In this document: positions 53,872 through 62,658 of the stretch, in pieces | How positions within the stretch are numbered: position 1 is the first letter of the stretch | How the letters are laid out: each line of letters opens with the position of its first letter | NCBI RefSeq assembly: GCF_013450295.1 | Contig: NZ_SKBR01000001.1 | Coordinates: 2,120,501-2,184,500 of the forward strand | DNA length: 64,000 nucleotides | Source of the DNA: Streptomyces sp. AJS327 | GTDB taxonomy: Bacteria > Actinomycetota > Actinomycetes > Streptomycetales > Streptomycetaceae | Direction: 5' to 3' | Translations under genes and position numbers: made by a program | Notes under the pieces: generated by a model | Databases searched by the model: none | The model's input: only the letters and a program-made list of their open reading frames with translations | Told to the model about the DNA's origin: nothing

Positions 53872-54758
53872 GTGGCCCGCCGCCGGCCGCCCGCCCGGCC
53901 GTCGCGCTCGTCACCGGCTGCTCCTCCGGTATCGGCCGGGCCACCGCCGCGCGTCTGCACCGTGCCGGGCTGCGGGTCGTGGCGACCGCCCGGAAGCCGG
54001 AGACCCTGGAGGAGGCGGCGCGGGCCGGGATGGACACCCTCCCGCTGGACGTCACCGACGCGGCCTCGGCGGAGGCCGCCGTCGAGGCCACCACCGCCCG
54101 GCACGGCGGGGTGGACGTCCTCGTCAACAACGCGGGCTACGGCCTCTCCGGAACCGTCGAGGAGACCGAACTGGAGCGGGTGCGGGAGCAGTTCGAGACG
54201 AACGTGCTCGGGCTGGTCCGGCTCACCCAGCTCGTCCTGCCCGGGATGCGGCGGCGCGGCGGCGGCCGGATCGTCAACGTCTCCTCCATCTTCGGCCGGT
54301 ACGCGGTGCCCGGCGGCGGCCTCTACGCCGCGAGCAAGCACGCGGTGGAGGCGCTCAGCGACGCCCTGCGGCTGGAGACCGCCGCCTTCGGCGTGCGGGT
54401 GGTGGCCGTCGCGCCGGGACCGGTGCGCACCCCCTGGGGCCAGGGGTTCCTGGACCAACTCCCCACCGGCCGGGCGGACTCGCCCTACCGGGGGTTCCAC
54501 GAACGCGCCGCCGAGTACTACGGCGCGATCTACCACCGTTCCCGGCGCAGCCTGGCGGGCGCCTTCGCCATCGAACCCGAGCGGGTGGCGGCCGTCGTCG
54601 AACGGGCGGTGCGGGCCCGCCGGCCGCGGGCGCGCTATCCGGTCGGCTTCCTCGCCTCCAGCACGCTCGCCCTGCGCCGCCTGGCCCCCGACGGCGTCTT
54701 CGACCACGCCTTCGTGCGCCGCCAGTTCCCCGTGCCGCGACCAGACGATCCGAGGTGA
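53868..54758 (+). CDS. Classical short-chain dehydrogenase/reductase
   Basis: A 296-residue SDR. The cofactor motif is TGCSSGIG near residue 16, the structural motif NNAGYG, the catalytic serine is in NVSSIFG and the active site is YAASK. The C-terminal extension is longer than in FabG proteins and resembles SDRs acting on large hydrophobic substrates. It is coupled to the SnoaL-like gene and separated from the P450 gene by 7 bp. Likely oxidises or reduces a hydroxyl/keto group on the polyketide. Confidence 0.9.
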   Translation: MSGPPPAARPAVALVTGCSSGIGRATAARLHRAGLRVVATARKPETLEEAARAGMDTLPLDVTDAASAEAAVEATTARHGGVDVLVNNAGYGLSGTVEETELERVREQFETNVLGLVRLTQLVLPGMRRRGGGRIVNVSSIFGRYAVPGGGLYAASKHAVEALSDALRLETAAFGVRVVAVAPGPVRTPWGQGFLDQLPTGRADSPYRGFHERAAEYYGAIYHRSRRSLAGAFAIEPERVAAVVERAVRARRPRARYPVGFLASSTLALRRLAPDGVFDHAFVRRQFPVPRPDDPR

Positions 54759-54765
54759 GGACAGC

Positions 54766-56157
54766 ATGACCCTCCTTCCGCCCGCGGCGGCCAGCCGCAC
54801 GGTGCCGGGCCCCAAGGGCGTACCGGTGCTCGGGAGCCTCCCGCAGTGGAAGCGCTCGACCGCCGAGTTCCTGCTGCGCACCCAGCGGGATTACGGCGAG
54901 ATCAGCCGGATCCGGCTCGGCCCGCAGAGCGTCTACCTGGTCTCCGACCCGGAGGCGGTGGACCACGTCCTGCGGGGCAACAACGGCAACTACGTGCGCG
55001 GCACGCTCTACGAGCAGTTCAAGATCGTCATGGGGGACGGGCTGCTCACCACCGACGGCGACTTCTGGAAGGCCCACCGCCGCGCCATGCAGCCCGCGTT
55101 CCTGCGCCGGGCGGTGGCGGCCGTCGGCCCGTACACCGTGGACGCGACCCGGGAGATGCTCGACGGCTGGGAGGAGAAGGCCCGCCGTGGGGAGCCCGTC
55201 GACCTGGTCACCGAGACGCTGCGGCTGACCCTGATCACCCTCAGCCGCTCGCTGTTCGGCTTCGACATCCGCCCCGCCACCCCGGTGCTGAAGGACGTGG
55301 TGGACAACGTCATCGAGGTGATGTTCAAGCACGGCACCCTCGGCGAACTGCTGCCCTCCTGGGTGCCGACGAAGCGGAACCGGCTCATCGCCCGCGACCG
55401 CCGGGTCTTCACCCGCCTCGTGCGGGAGATCCGCGAGCACCACGCCGCGACCGGCGAGGGCCCGCTGATGGGGCTGATCGAGGCGGCTTCCGACCCGGCC
55501 ACCGGAGCCCGGTGGACCGACGCCGAGGTCCGCGACGAGATGCTGACCATCTTCCTCGCCGGTCACGAGACCACGGCGGTCGCGCTGCTGTGGACCCTGC
55601 TGTCCGCCGCCGGTCACCCCTCCGCCCGGGAGGAACTGGAGGCCGAGGTGGACGGGGTGCTCGCCGGGCGCGATCCCACCGTCGAGGACGTGGAGCGGCT
55701 GACCTTCACCCAGCAGGTCGTCGACGAGAGCCTGCGGCTCTACCCGCCGATCTGGATCTACCCGAGGGACGCGGTGGAGGCCGACGAACTCGGCGGCTAC
55801 CCCGTCCCGGCGGGCTCCTCGGTGCTGCTCTCCCCGCTCGTCTCGCACCGCAACCCCCGCTACTGGCAGGACCCCGAGACGTTCGACCCGCACCGCTTCG
55901 ACCCCGACGTGGCCGCCGACCGGCCCCGGATGACCTACTTCCCCTTCGGCGGGGGCGCGCGGATGTGCATCGGGAACTCCATGGCGCTGCTGGAACTCCG
56001 CATCGCCCTCGCCATGATCACCCAGCGGTTCCGGCTCAGCCTCGTGCCGGGCGGCTTCGTGCGCTACGGCGACACCTCGATCTCGCTGCGCCCGATGGGC
56101 GAGGTCCTGGTCACCCCGCGGCCCCGCGCGGAGCGATCCGGGCGGGGGGCGGCGTGA
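54766..56157 (+). CDS. Cytochrome P450
   Basis: A 463-residue P450. The I-helix is AGHETT (265-270), ExxR is E321-R324 and the heme cysteine is C401 in FPFGGGARMCIGN. The FPFGGGAR-type heme loop and the ESLRLYPP helix place it with the CYP102/CYP4-like fatty-acid hydroxylase branch rather than with typical macrolide P450s. Hydroxylation of an alkyl chain is therefore a reasonable guess. No ferredoxin or reductase gene is nearby. The GTG of the aldehyde dehydrogenase overlaps its stop, which supports alcohol-to-acid oxidation in series. Confidence 0.93.
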   Translation: MTLLPPAAASRTVPGPKGVPVLGSLPQWKRSTAEFLLRTQRDYGEISRIRLGPQSVYLVSDPEAVDHVLRGNNGNYVRGTLYEQFKIVMGDGLLTTDGDFWKAHRRAMQPAFLRRAVAAVGPYTVDATREMLDGWEEKARRGEPVDLVTETLRLTLITLSRSLFGFDIRPATPVLKDVVDNVIEVMFKHGTLGELLPSWVPTKRNRLIARDRRVFTRLVREIREHHAATGEGPLMGLIEAASDPATGARWTDAEVRDEMLTIFLAGHETTAVALLWTLLSAAGHPSAREELEAEVDGVLAGRDPTVEDVERLTFTQQVVDESLRLYPPIWIYPRDAVEADELGGYPVPAGSSVLLSPLVSHRNPRYWQDPETFDPHRFDPDVAADRPRMTYFPFGGGARMCIGNSMALLELRIALAMITQRFRLSLVPGGFVRYGDTSISLRPMGEVLVTPRPRAERSGRGAA

Positions 56158-57671
56158 CGGGCGGCGCGCGCGCCGTGGACGGCGCCGAGCTGGTCTCCCG
56201 CGACCCGCGCGACGGCCGGGAGCTGGGGCGCTACCCACGGCACGCGCCCGCCGAGGTGGCCGCCGCCGTCACGGCCGCCCGCCGGGCGGCGTCCTGGTGG
56301 TCGGGGCTGGGTCACTCCGGGCGGCGGCGCCGGCTGGACGCCTGGCGCCGCGTCCTCGTGCGGCGCGTCCCGGAGCTGGTCCGGCTGATCTCCGCCGAGA
56401 CCGGCAAGACGACGGCCGACGCGCAGCTGGAGGCGATGCTCGTCGCCGACCACCTGCACTGGGCGGCGGCCCACGCGCGGCGGGTGCTGCGCCCCCGGCG
56501 CGTGCCGTCCGGTCTGCTGATGTACAACCACACGGCGACGGTCGAGCACCACCCGCTCGGGGTCGTCGGGGTGATCGGCCCGTGGAACTACCCGGCCTTC
56601 ATCCCGATCGGCCCGATCGCCCACGCGCTCGCCGCGGGCAACACCGTGGTGTTCAAGCCGAGCGAGCACACCCCCGGGGTCGGCGCCTGGCTGGCCGACA
56701 CCCTCGCCGAGGCCGTCGACGGACCGCGGGTCCTGGAGCCGGTGTTCGGCACCGGCGAGACCGGTGCCGCGCTCTGCTCGTCGGGCGTGGACAAGGTGGC
56801 CTTCACCGGGTCCACGGCCACCGGCCGGAAGGTCATGGCGGCCTGCGCGGAGCACCTCACCCCGGTGCTGCTGGAGTGCGGGGGGAAGGACGCGCTCCTG
56901 GTCGACCGCGACGCCGACCTGGCCGCCGCGGCCGAGGCGGCGGTCTGGGGCGGACTGTCCAACGCGGGCCAGACCTGCGTGGGTGTCGAGCGGGTGTACG
57001 TCCACGAGGCGGTCGCCGAGGAGTTCACCGCCCGCGTCGTCGAGGGAGCCGCCGCGCTGCGCACCGGCACCGGTCCGGACGCCGACATCGGCCCGATGAC
57101 GACACCGGAGCAGCCGGGCCTGGTCCGCGAGCACGTCCGCGACGCGCTCGCCCGTGGCGGCCGCGCGCTGCTCGGAGCCCCGGAGCCCGGAGAGGGGGCG
57201 CCGCACGATCCGGCCTCCCCGGGCGGCTCCGCCCTGCTGCCGCCCGTGGTGCTGACCGACGTCCCCGAGGACGCCCGCGCGATGCGGGAGGAGACCTTCG
57301 GCCCGGTCCTGGTCGTCAACCGGGTGGCCTCCATGGAGGAGGCGGTGGAACGCGCCAACGGCTGCGCCTACGGGCTCGGCGCTGCCGTCTACTCCCGCCG
57401 CGCCGGACCGCGCCTCGCCCGGCGGCTCCGCGCCGGGATGGTCTCGGTCAACTCGGTGCTGGCCTTCACCGGCGTCCCCGCGCTGCCGTTCGGCGGCACC
57501 GGCGCCTCGGGCTTCGGCCGGGTGCACGGCCCGGAGGGGATGCGGGAGTTCACCCGCGTCCAGTCGGTGACCCGGCAGCGCGTGCGGCCCCTCCTCCAGC
57601 CGCTGTCCTTCCGGCGCGGGCCCCGCACCATGGGCGTCCTGCTCCGGCTGATCCGGACCGTCCGCGGATGA
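56154..57671 (+). CDS. Aldehyde dehydrogenase of the PKS cluster
   Basis: A 505-residue aldehyde dehydrogenase with GPWNYPAF, the ECGGKD base region and the catalytic C275 in NAGQTCVG. The C-terminus has an extra 35-residue basic, hydrophobic tail (LLQPLSFRRGPRTMGVLLRLI) that resembles the membrane anchor of fatty aldehyde dehydrogenases. It starts at a GTG overlapping the P450 stop. Likely oxidises a long-chain aldehyde, perhaps one made by the P450 and an SDR. Confidence 0.88.
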   Translation: MTGGARAVDGAELVSRDPRDGRELGRYPRHAPAEVAAAVTAARRAASWWSGLGHSGRRRRLDAWRRVLVRRVPELVRLISAETGKTTADAQLEAMLVADHLHWAAAHARRVLRPRRVPSGLLMYNHTATVEHHPLGVVGVIGPWNYPAFIPIGPIAHALAAGNTVVFKPSEHTPGVGAWLADTLAEAVDGPRVLEPVFGTGETGAALCSSGVDKVAFTGSTATGRKVMAACAEHLTPVLLECGGKDALLVDRDADLAAAAEAAVWGGLSNAGQTCVGVERVYVHEAVAEEFTARVVEGAAALRTGTGPDADIGPMTTPEQPGLVREHVRDALARGGRALLGAPEPGEGAPHDPASPGGSALLPPVVLTDVPEDARAMREETFGPVLVVNRVASMEEAVERANGCAYGLGAAVYSRRAGPRLARRLRAGMVSVNSVLAFTGVPALPFGGTGASGFGRVHGPEGMREFTRVQSVTRQRVRPLLQPLSFRRGPRTMGVLLRLIRTVRG

Positions 57672-57705
57672 CGGCCACGAGAACGCGCGAGACGAGGGAG
57701 TGGTG

Positions 57706-58929
57706 ATGGGGATACCGCACGAGACCGACGTCCTGATCGTGGGCAGCGGACCGGCTGGCGCCCTCCTCGGGTACCTGCTCGCCCGCCGGGGCGTGGACGT
57801 CCTGGTCGTGGAGAAACAGGCCGACTTCGAGCGTGAGTTCCGCGGCGAGAGCCTCGCCGCGCCCTCCGTGATCACCCTGCGGAAGCTGGGCTTCGGCGAG
57901 GACCTGGACCACCACGGCTACCTGGAAAGCAGCGGCGTCGGCATGTGGCTGGAGGGCCGCCGGGTCTTCCACGTGGACTACCGCCGCTTCTCCATCGGCA
58001 CCCTGCCCATCGAGTTCCCGCAGCCCCCGCTGATCCGCGCCTTCCAGCGCCGGGCGGCGTCCCTGCCGCACCACCACTTCGTGGGCGGCACCCGCTTCAC
58101 CGGCCTGCTGGAGGAGGACGGCCGGGTGCGCGGGGCGGTCCTCAGACCGCCCGGCGGCACACCCGTCACCGTACGGGCCCGGCTGGTGGTCGGCGCCGAC
58201 GGGCGGTTCTCCAAGGTGCGCAAGGCCGCCGGACTCGCCCCCCGCACCGACCAGTCCGCCCGGGACCTGCTCTCCTTCCGGCTGCCCCGCCCCGACGGCT
58301 GGCCGCTGGAGTCCGAACTGGTGGTCCGGCGCGACCAGCACCTCGCGGTGCTGCCCACCTATCCGGACGCGATCCGCGTCAGCCACAACCTGCCCAAGCG
58401 CGGCCTGGGCGCGCTGCGCGCGCGGGGCCTGGAGAGCTTCCGGGAGCGGGTCGTCACCATCGACCCCCGGCTGGCGCCCCTCGTCGAACGCCACCTGCGC
58501 TCCTGGGACGACACCGGCTTCCTGGAGGTCTTCAACGCGGAGCTGGACGAGTGGGCGCGGGACGGCGTGCTGCTCATCGGGGACGCCTCGCACACCGCGA
58601 CACCGACCCTCGGCCAGGGCGTCAACCTGGCCATCCAGGACGTGGTCGGCGTCGCGCCGCTCATCGCGTCCGCGCTGGCCAACGGGGCGGGCGGCCCCTC
58701 CGTCCCGGCCACGGCCTTCGGCGAGTTCATCGCGGAGCGCCGCCGCCACAAGGCGTTCGTCGCCCGGTTCCAGAAACGTCAGGAAGCCTCGCTGGCGATG
58801 CGCTCCGGCTGGCAGGTGGCCGCCCGGCGCGCCCGCTTCCGGATGCTGCACGCGCTGCCGCTCAAGTACGGCGTCTTCGACCGGCTGCTCAACACCCCGC
58901 ACCGCGTCCACCCCGACGACCTGCCCTGA
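57706..58929 (+). CDS. FAD-dependent monooxygenase (PHBH fold)
   Basis: A 407-residue flavoprotein monooxygenase. FAD motif VGSGPAGALLGYLLARRG, DG motif VVGADGRFSKVRKAAG and GD motif LLIGDASHTATPTLGQGVNLAIQD are all intact. The RGESLAAPSV region fits UbiH/PHBH-like hydroxylases. Three start codons in a row (GTG GTG ATG) follow GAGGGAG; spacing favours the ATG at 57706. It lies 34 bp after the aldehyde dehydrogenase and likely hydroxylates or epoxidises the product. Confidence 0.88.
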   Translation: MGIPHETDVLIVGSGPAGALLGYLLARRGVDVLVVEKQADFEREFRGESLAAPSVITLRKLGFGEDLDHHGYLESSGVGMWLEGRRVFHVDYRRFSIGTLPIEFPQPPLIRAFQRRAASLPHHHFVGGTRFTGLLEEDGRVRGAVLRPPGGTPVTVRARLVVGADGRFSKVRKAAGLAPRTDQSARDLLSFRLPRPDGWPLESELVVRRDQHLAVLPTYPDAIRVSHNLPKRGLGALRARGLESFRERVVTIDPRLAPLVERHLRSWDDTGFLEVFNAELDEWARDGVLLIGDASHTATPTLGQGVNLAIQDVVGVAPLIASALANGAGGPSVPATAFGEFIAERRRHKAFVARFQKRQEASLAMRSGWQVAARRARFRMLHALPLKYGVFDRLLNTPHRVHPDDLP

Positions 58930-58994
58930 CCCCACGCCCCCGGCGTCGGCCCGCGCCGCGCCGCCCCGCCCGGACACCCGAGAGGAAGCTCCGC

Positions 58995-60035
58995 ATGACC
59001 GCGCTCCCCACCACCGGCCGCGCCTGGCACCTGGTCTCCCGCCCGCACGGCACCCCCGGCCCGGACGACTTCGCGCTGCGCGCGTCCCCCGTGACCGAGC
59101 CCGCCGAGGGACACGTGCTCGTCCGCAACCACTACTTCTCCGTCGACCCGTACATGCGGGGGCGGATGGGCGACACCCCCGGCTACGCCTACTTCCCGGC
59201 GTACCCCCTCGGCGAGCCGCTGCCCGGGCACGCGGTCGGCGAGGTCCTCGCCTCCCGGGCCCCCGGCCTCGCCCCGGGCGACCCCGTGCTGCACTTCGCC
59301 GGCTGGCGCGAGTACGCCGAGGTCCCGGCCGCCGAGGCCACCCCCCTCGACACGGACGGGATCCCGCTCACCGCCTACCTCAGCGCCCTGGGCATGACCG
59401 GACTGTCCGCCTACGCGGGCCTGTTCGAGATCGCCGGGTTCCGGAAGGGCGACACCGTCTTCGTGTCCGGAGCCGCCGGGGCGGTCGGCAGCCAGGCCGG
59501 TCAGCTCGCCCGGCTCAACGGCGCCCGCCGGGTGGTCGGTTCGGCCGGGACGGACGAGAAGGTGCGGGTGCTGGTCGAGGAGTTCGGCTTCGACGCGGCC
59601 TTCAACTACCGGGCGGGGCCGGTGGACCAGCAGCTGCGCGAGGCGGCCCCGGACGGCATCGACCTCTACTTCGACACCGTCGGCGGCGACCACCTCGAAG
59701 CCGCCATCGGCGCCCTCCACGAGCACGGCCGGGTCGCGCTCTGCGGGGCCATCGCCCAGTACAACGACGTGGAGGCGCCCCCCGGCCCCCGCAACCTCGC
59801 GCAGGCCATCGGCAAGCGCCTCAGCCTGCGCGGCATGATCGTGACGGACCACCAGAACCTCCTGCCGCGCTTCCTGGAGGAGGTCGCCCCGCTCGTCCGC
59901 TCCGGGGAACTCACCTGGCGCGAGACCGTCACCGAGGGTATCGAGCGCGCACCGGAGACCTTTCTGGGCCTGTTCACCGGAGACAACACCGGTAAGGCCC
60001 TCGTCCGTCTCGACCCCCAGGCCCCCGCCCGGTAA
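58995..60035 (+). CDS. NADPH-dependent double-bond reductase (PTGR/leukotriene B4 dehydrogenase-like MDR)
   Basis: A 346-residue zinc-free medium-chain reductase. It has the SVDPYMRGRMGD start region, the nucleotide motif GAAGAVGSQAGQLARLNGARRVVGSAG and the late RLSLRGMIVTDH segment of the PTGR family. These enzymes reduce alpha,beta-unsaturated ketones or aldehydes. In this cluster it may saturate an enone left by the synthase or made by tailoring. AGAGGAAG precedes the ATG. Confidence 0.9.
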   Translation: MTALPTTGRAWHLVSRPHGTPGPDDFALRASPVTEPAEGHVLVRNHYFSVDPYMRGRMGDTPGYAYFPAYPLGEPLPGHAVGEVLASRAPGLAPGDPVLHFAGWREYAEVPAAEATPLDTDGIPLTAYLSALGMTGLSAYAGLFEIAGFRKGDTVFVSGAAGAVGSQAGQLARLNGARRVVGSAGTDEKVRVLVEEFGFDAAFNYRAGPVDQQLREAAPDGIDLYFDTVGGDHLEAAIGALHEHGRVALCGAIAQYNDVEAPPGPRNLAQAIGKRLSLRGMIVTDHQNLLPRFLEEVAPLVRSGELTWRETVTEGIERAPETFLGLFTGDNTGKALVRLDPQAPAR

Positions 60036-60176
60036 CGCCCCGCCCGTGGCCCGGAGACGGCCCACCGGGGCCCGGAGGCGGCCCGGACGCGACCGACCCC
60101 ACCCGGTGGCCACCGCCCGGCCCGCCCGTACCCGGGCACCCCAGGAAGCACACGACGCTCAGGAGAGGACGGCACC

Positions 60177-61556
60177 ATGGGTGCGACCGGCCGGCACGCC
60201 CTCGTCATCGGAGGTTCCCTCGGCGGCCTGCTGGCCGCCCGCGTCCTGGCGGACCGCTTCGCCAGGGTGACCGTACTGGACCGCGACGAGCTGCCCGGCG
60301 CCCCGCTCCCGCGCCGGGGCGTCCCGCACGGGGAGCACGGGCACGCCCTGCTCCTGGGCGGCAAACGGCAGTTGGAGGAGTTCTTCCCCGGCTTCGGCGC
60401 CGAGCTGACCGCCGCGGGCGCGGTGCCCTTCGACCCCGGCCAGGACCTGCTGATGCACCAGCAGGGCGCGCCGCGCAGGCGCTTCCGCAGCGGGGCGGAG
60501 GGCCTCAGCGCCACCCGCGCCCTGCTGGAGTTCACTCTGCGGGCCCGCGTCGCGGAGCTGCCCGGCGTGGAGATCCGCGACCGAACCCCGGTCGACGGCC
60601 TCACCGGCGGACCCGGCCGGATCACCGGGGCGCGGCCGCGCGACGGCGCGCCGCTCGTCGCCGACCTGGTGGTCAACGCCTCCGGCCGGGGCGGTTCCGC
60701 CGCCGGATCCTGGCTGCGGGAGCTCGGCTGCCCGCGGCCACGTACGGACGAGATACGGGTCGGCGTCGGCTACACCACCCGCCTCTACCGCCGGGCGCCG
60801 GGGGAGCGGCTGGCCGGGGGCGGACTGCTGCACCTGCTGGCGGGCGCGGACGGGGACAAGCGCGCCGCCTCCGTCTTCGCGGTGGAGGGCGGCCGCTGGA
60901 TGGTGACGCTCGGCGGCTGGCACCGCGCCCACGCGCCCACCGACCCCGAGGGCTTCGCCCGGTTCGCCGCCGAACTGCCTGGTGAGACGGTGCGCCGGGT
61001 GGTGCTCGACGGCGAGCCCGTCCCCGGCGACGCGCCGCGGAAGTTCACCTTCCCCGCCGCCCGGTGGCGCCGCTTCGAGCGGCTGCGGAACCCGCCCGCC
61101 GGTTTCGTGACCCTCGGCGACGCGCTGTGCAGCTTCAACCCCCTCTACGGGCAGGGCATGACGGTCGCCGCGCGGCAGGCCGCCGCCCTGGCCGAGGCGC
61201 TGGACGCCACCGGCGGCGCGGACGGCGCCCTGGCCCGCGCCTACTACGCGGCCGCCGCCCGGGTGGTGGCCGACCCCTGGCGGATGGCGGCGGCCGGGGA
61301 CTTCGCCCACGCGGAGACCACCGGGCCCCGGCCGCGCGGGACCGGCTTCCGCGGCTGGTACACCGGCCGGGTCCTGCGGGCCAGCCACCGCTCCGCGACC
61401 GTCAACCGGACGCTGATGGACGTGCAGCAGTTGCTCGCCCCACCCACCGCCGTGCTCCGGCCCGCGCTGGCCGTCCGCGCACTGCTCGCCCCCGGCCGCC
61501 CGCCCGCGCCGCTGCCGGAGGGCGCCACGGGGCGCGTCGCCGGGCACGCCGGATAG
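60177..61556 (+). CDS. FAD-dependent oxidoreductase resembling polyether epoxidases (MonCI/LasC type)
   Basis: A 459-residue flavoprotein. The FAD motif is VIGGSLGGLLAARVLAD, followed by LDRDELPGAPLPRRGVPHGEHGHALL, which closely resembles the start of the polyether epoxidases MonCI and LasC. A late motif GDALCSFNPLYGQGMTVAARQA completes the FAD site. Members epoxidise isolated alkenes in polyketide chains; others of the family do different oxidations, so epoxidation is a hypothesis. The ATG follows AGGAGAG. A hairpin at 61579-61609 follows it. Confidence 0.82.
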   Translation: MGATGRHALVIGGSLGGLLAARVLADRFARVTVLDRDELPGAPLPRRGVPHGEHGHALLLGGKRQLEEFFPGFGAELTAAGAVPFDPGQDLLMHQQGAPRRRFRSGAEGLSATRALLEFTLRARVAELPGVEIRDRTPVDGLTGGPGRITGARPRDGAPLVADLVVNASGRGGSAAGSWLRELGCPRPRTDEIRVGVGYTTRLYRRAPGERLAGGGLLHLLAGADGDKRAASVFAVEGGRWMVTLGGWHRAHAPTDPEGFARFAAELPGETVRRVVLDGEPVPGDAPRKFTFPAARWRRFERLRNPPAGFVTLGDALCSFNPLYGQGMTVAARQAAALAEALDATGGADGALARAYYAAAARVVADPWRMAAAGDFAHAETTGPRPRGTGFRGWYTGRVLRASHRSATVNRTLMDVQQLLAPPTAVLRPALAVRALLAPGRPPAPLPEGATGRVAGHAG

Positions 61557-61578
61557 CCTCCCCGCCCGGCACCCGCAC

Positions 61579-61609
61579 GGCGTCCCCACCCGGACCCGGG
61601 CGGGACGCC
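61579..61609. terminator. Hairpin after the epoxidase-like gene
   Basis: GGCGTCCC (61579-61586) and GGGACGCC (61602-61609) are perfect arms with a C/G-rich centre. It may end the transcript or attenuate it before the next gene. Confidence 0.4.
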
Positions 61610-61714
61610 GCCCCGGACCGCCGGACCGCTCAGCCCCGTTCAGCCCTGTGCGTCCCCCTGTCGTCACCGTCCGCTGCCGTGTGGCGGGCGGAACCCGAGA
61701 GATGAGGAAACACC

Positions 61715-62479
61715 ATGCCCACTGCCCAACCCCCCGAGTTCACCGGCAAGTCGGCCCTGATCACCGGTGGTGGCTCCGGTATCGGACTGGCCGTCGCGCG
61801 ACGGCTGGCCGAGTCGGGCGCCTCGGTGGCGCTCCTCGGCCGCGACGGTGAGAAGGTCGAGAAGGCGGCCGCCGCGCTCGCCGCCGACGGCCACCGGGCG
61901 ATCGGCGTCACCGCCGACGTCACCGACCACCAGGCCGTGGGGCGCGCGGTCCGCACCGCGTGCGAGGCCCACGGCGGGCTGCACCTCGCCGTCAACAGCG
62001 CGGGGACGCCCGGGCCGAAGGGCGTCACCGGTGAGTTCCCGCCGGAGGAGTTCCAGCGCGTCCTGACGACCAACCTGACCGGCGTCTTCCACAGCCTGCA
62101 CCACGAACTCCCCGCCATCGTCGACTCCGGGGGCGGCGCCGTCGTCAACATGGGGTCGGTGCTGAGCACCAAGCCGCTGCCTGGATCGCCCGCGTACACC
62201 ACGGCCAAACACGGCCTCATCGGGCTCACCAAGACCGCCGCCCTGGAGTACGCGCCGCTCGGCGTGCGGATCAACGCCGTCGGCCCCGGCTTCGTGGACA
62301 CCGCCTTCCTCGTCGACTTCGACGAGGAGGCCAAGCGGTACTTCACCGGACTGCACCCCGTCGGGCGCATGGGCACCCCCGAGGAGGTGGCCGAGGTGGT
62401 CGCCTTCCTGCTCTCCGACCGGGCCTCCTTCGTGTACGGCAGCTACCACCCGGTGGACGGCGGCTACGCCGCCGTCTGA
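61715..62479 (+). CDS. SDR family oxidoreductase (FabG-like)
   Basis: A 254-residue classical SDR. TGGGSGIG near residue 18, NSAG, the serine of NMGSVLS, YTTAK and the C-terminal PVDGGY are all present. This is the typical pattern of FabG-like reductases and alcohol dehydrogenases. It is the last complete gene of the co-directional series and probably tailors the product, though it could also supply a precursor. Confidence 0.88.
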   Translation: MPTAQPPEFTGKSALITGGGSGIGLAVARRLAESGASVALLGRDGEKVEKAAAALAADGHRAIGVTADVTDHQAVGRAVRTACEAHGGLHLAVNSAGTPGPKGVTGEFPPEEFQRVLTTNLTGVFHSLHHELPAIVDSGGGAVVNMGSVLSTKPLPGSPAYTTAKHGLIGLTKTAALEYAPLGVRINAVGPGFVDTAFLVDFDEEAKRYFTGLHPVGRMGTPEEVAEVVAFLLSDRASFVYGSYHPVDGGYAAV

Positions 62480-62658
62480 CCCGGCCACCGGCGTCTACCC
62501 GGACTCGGTCCGGAGTCAGGTGGGCGGCGTACGATCGCCCGGGCCGCCCGGCCCCCGCCCCCACGCGGACCCGGGCGGCGCGGCACCCGGGCGTGTGGGC
62601 CTCCGGGGTGCCGTCGGCATGTTTCGGGAATTCTCTGGAAGTTGAGGAGCCGCGCACC

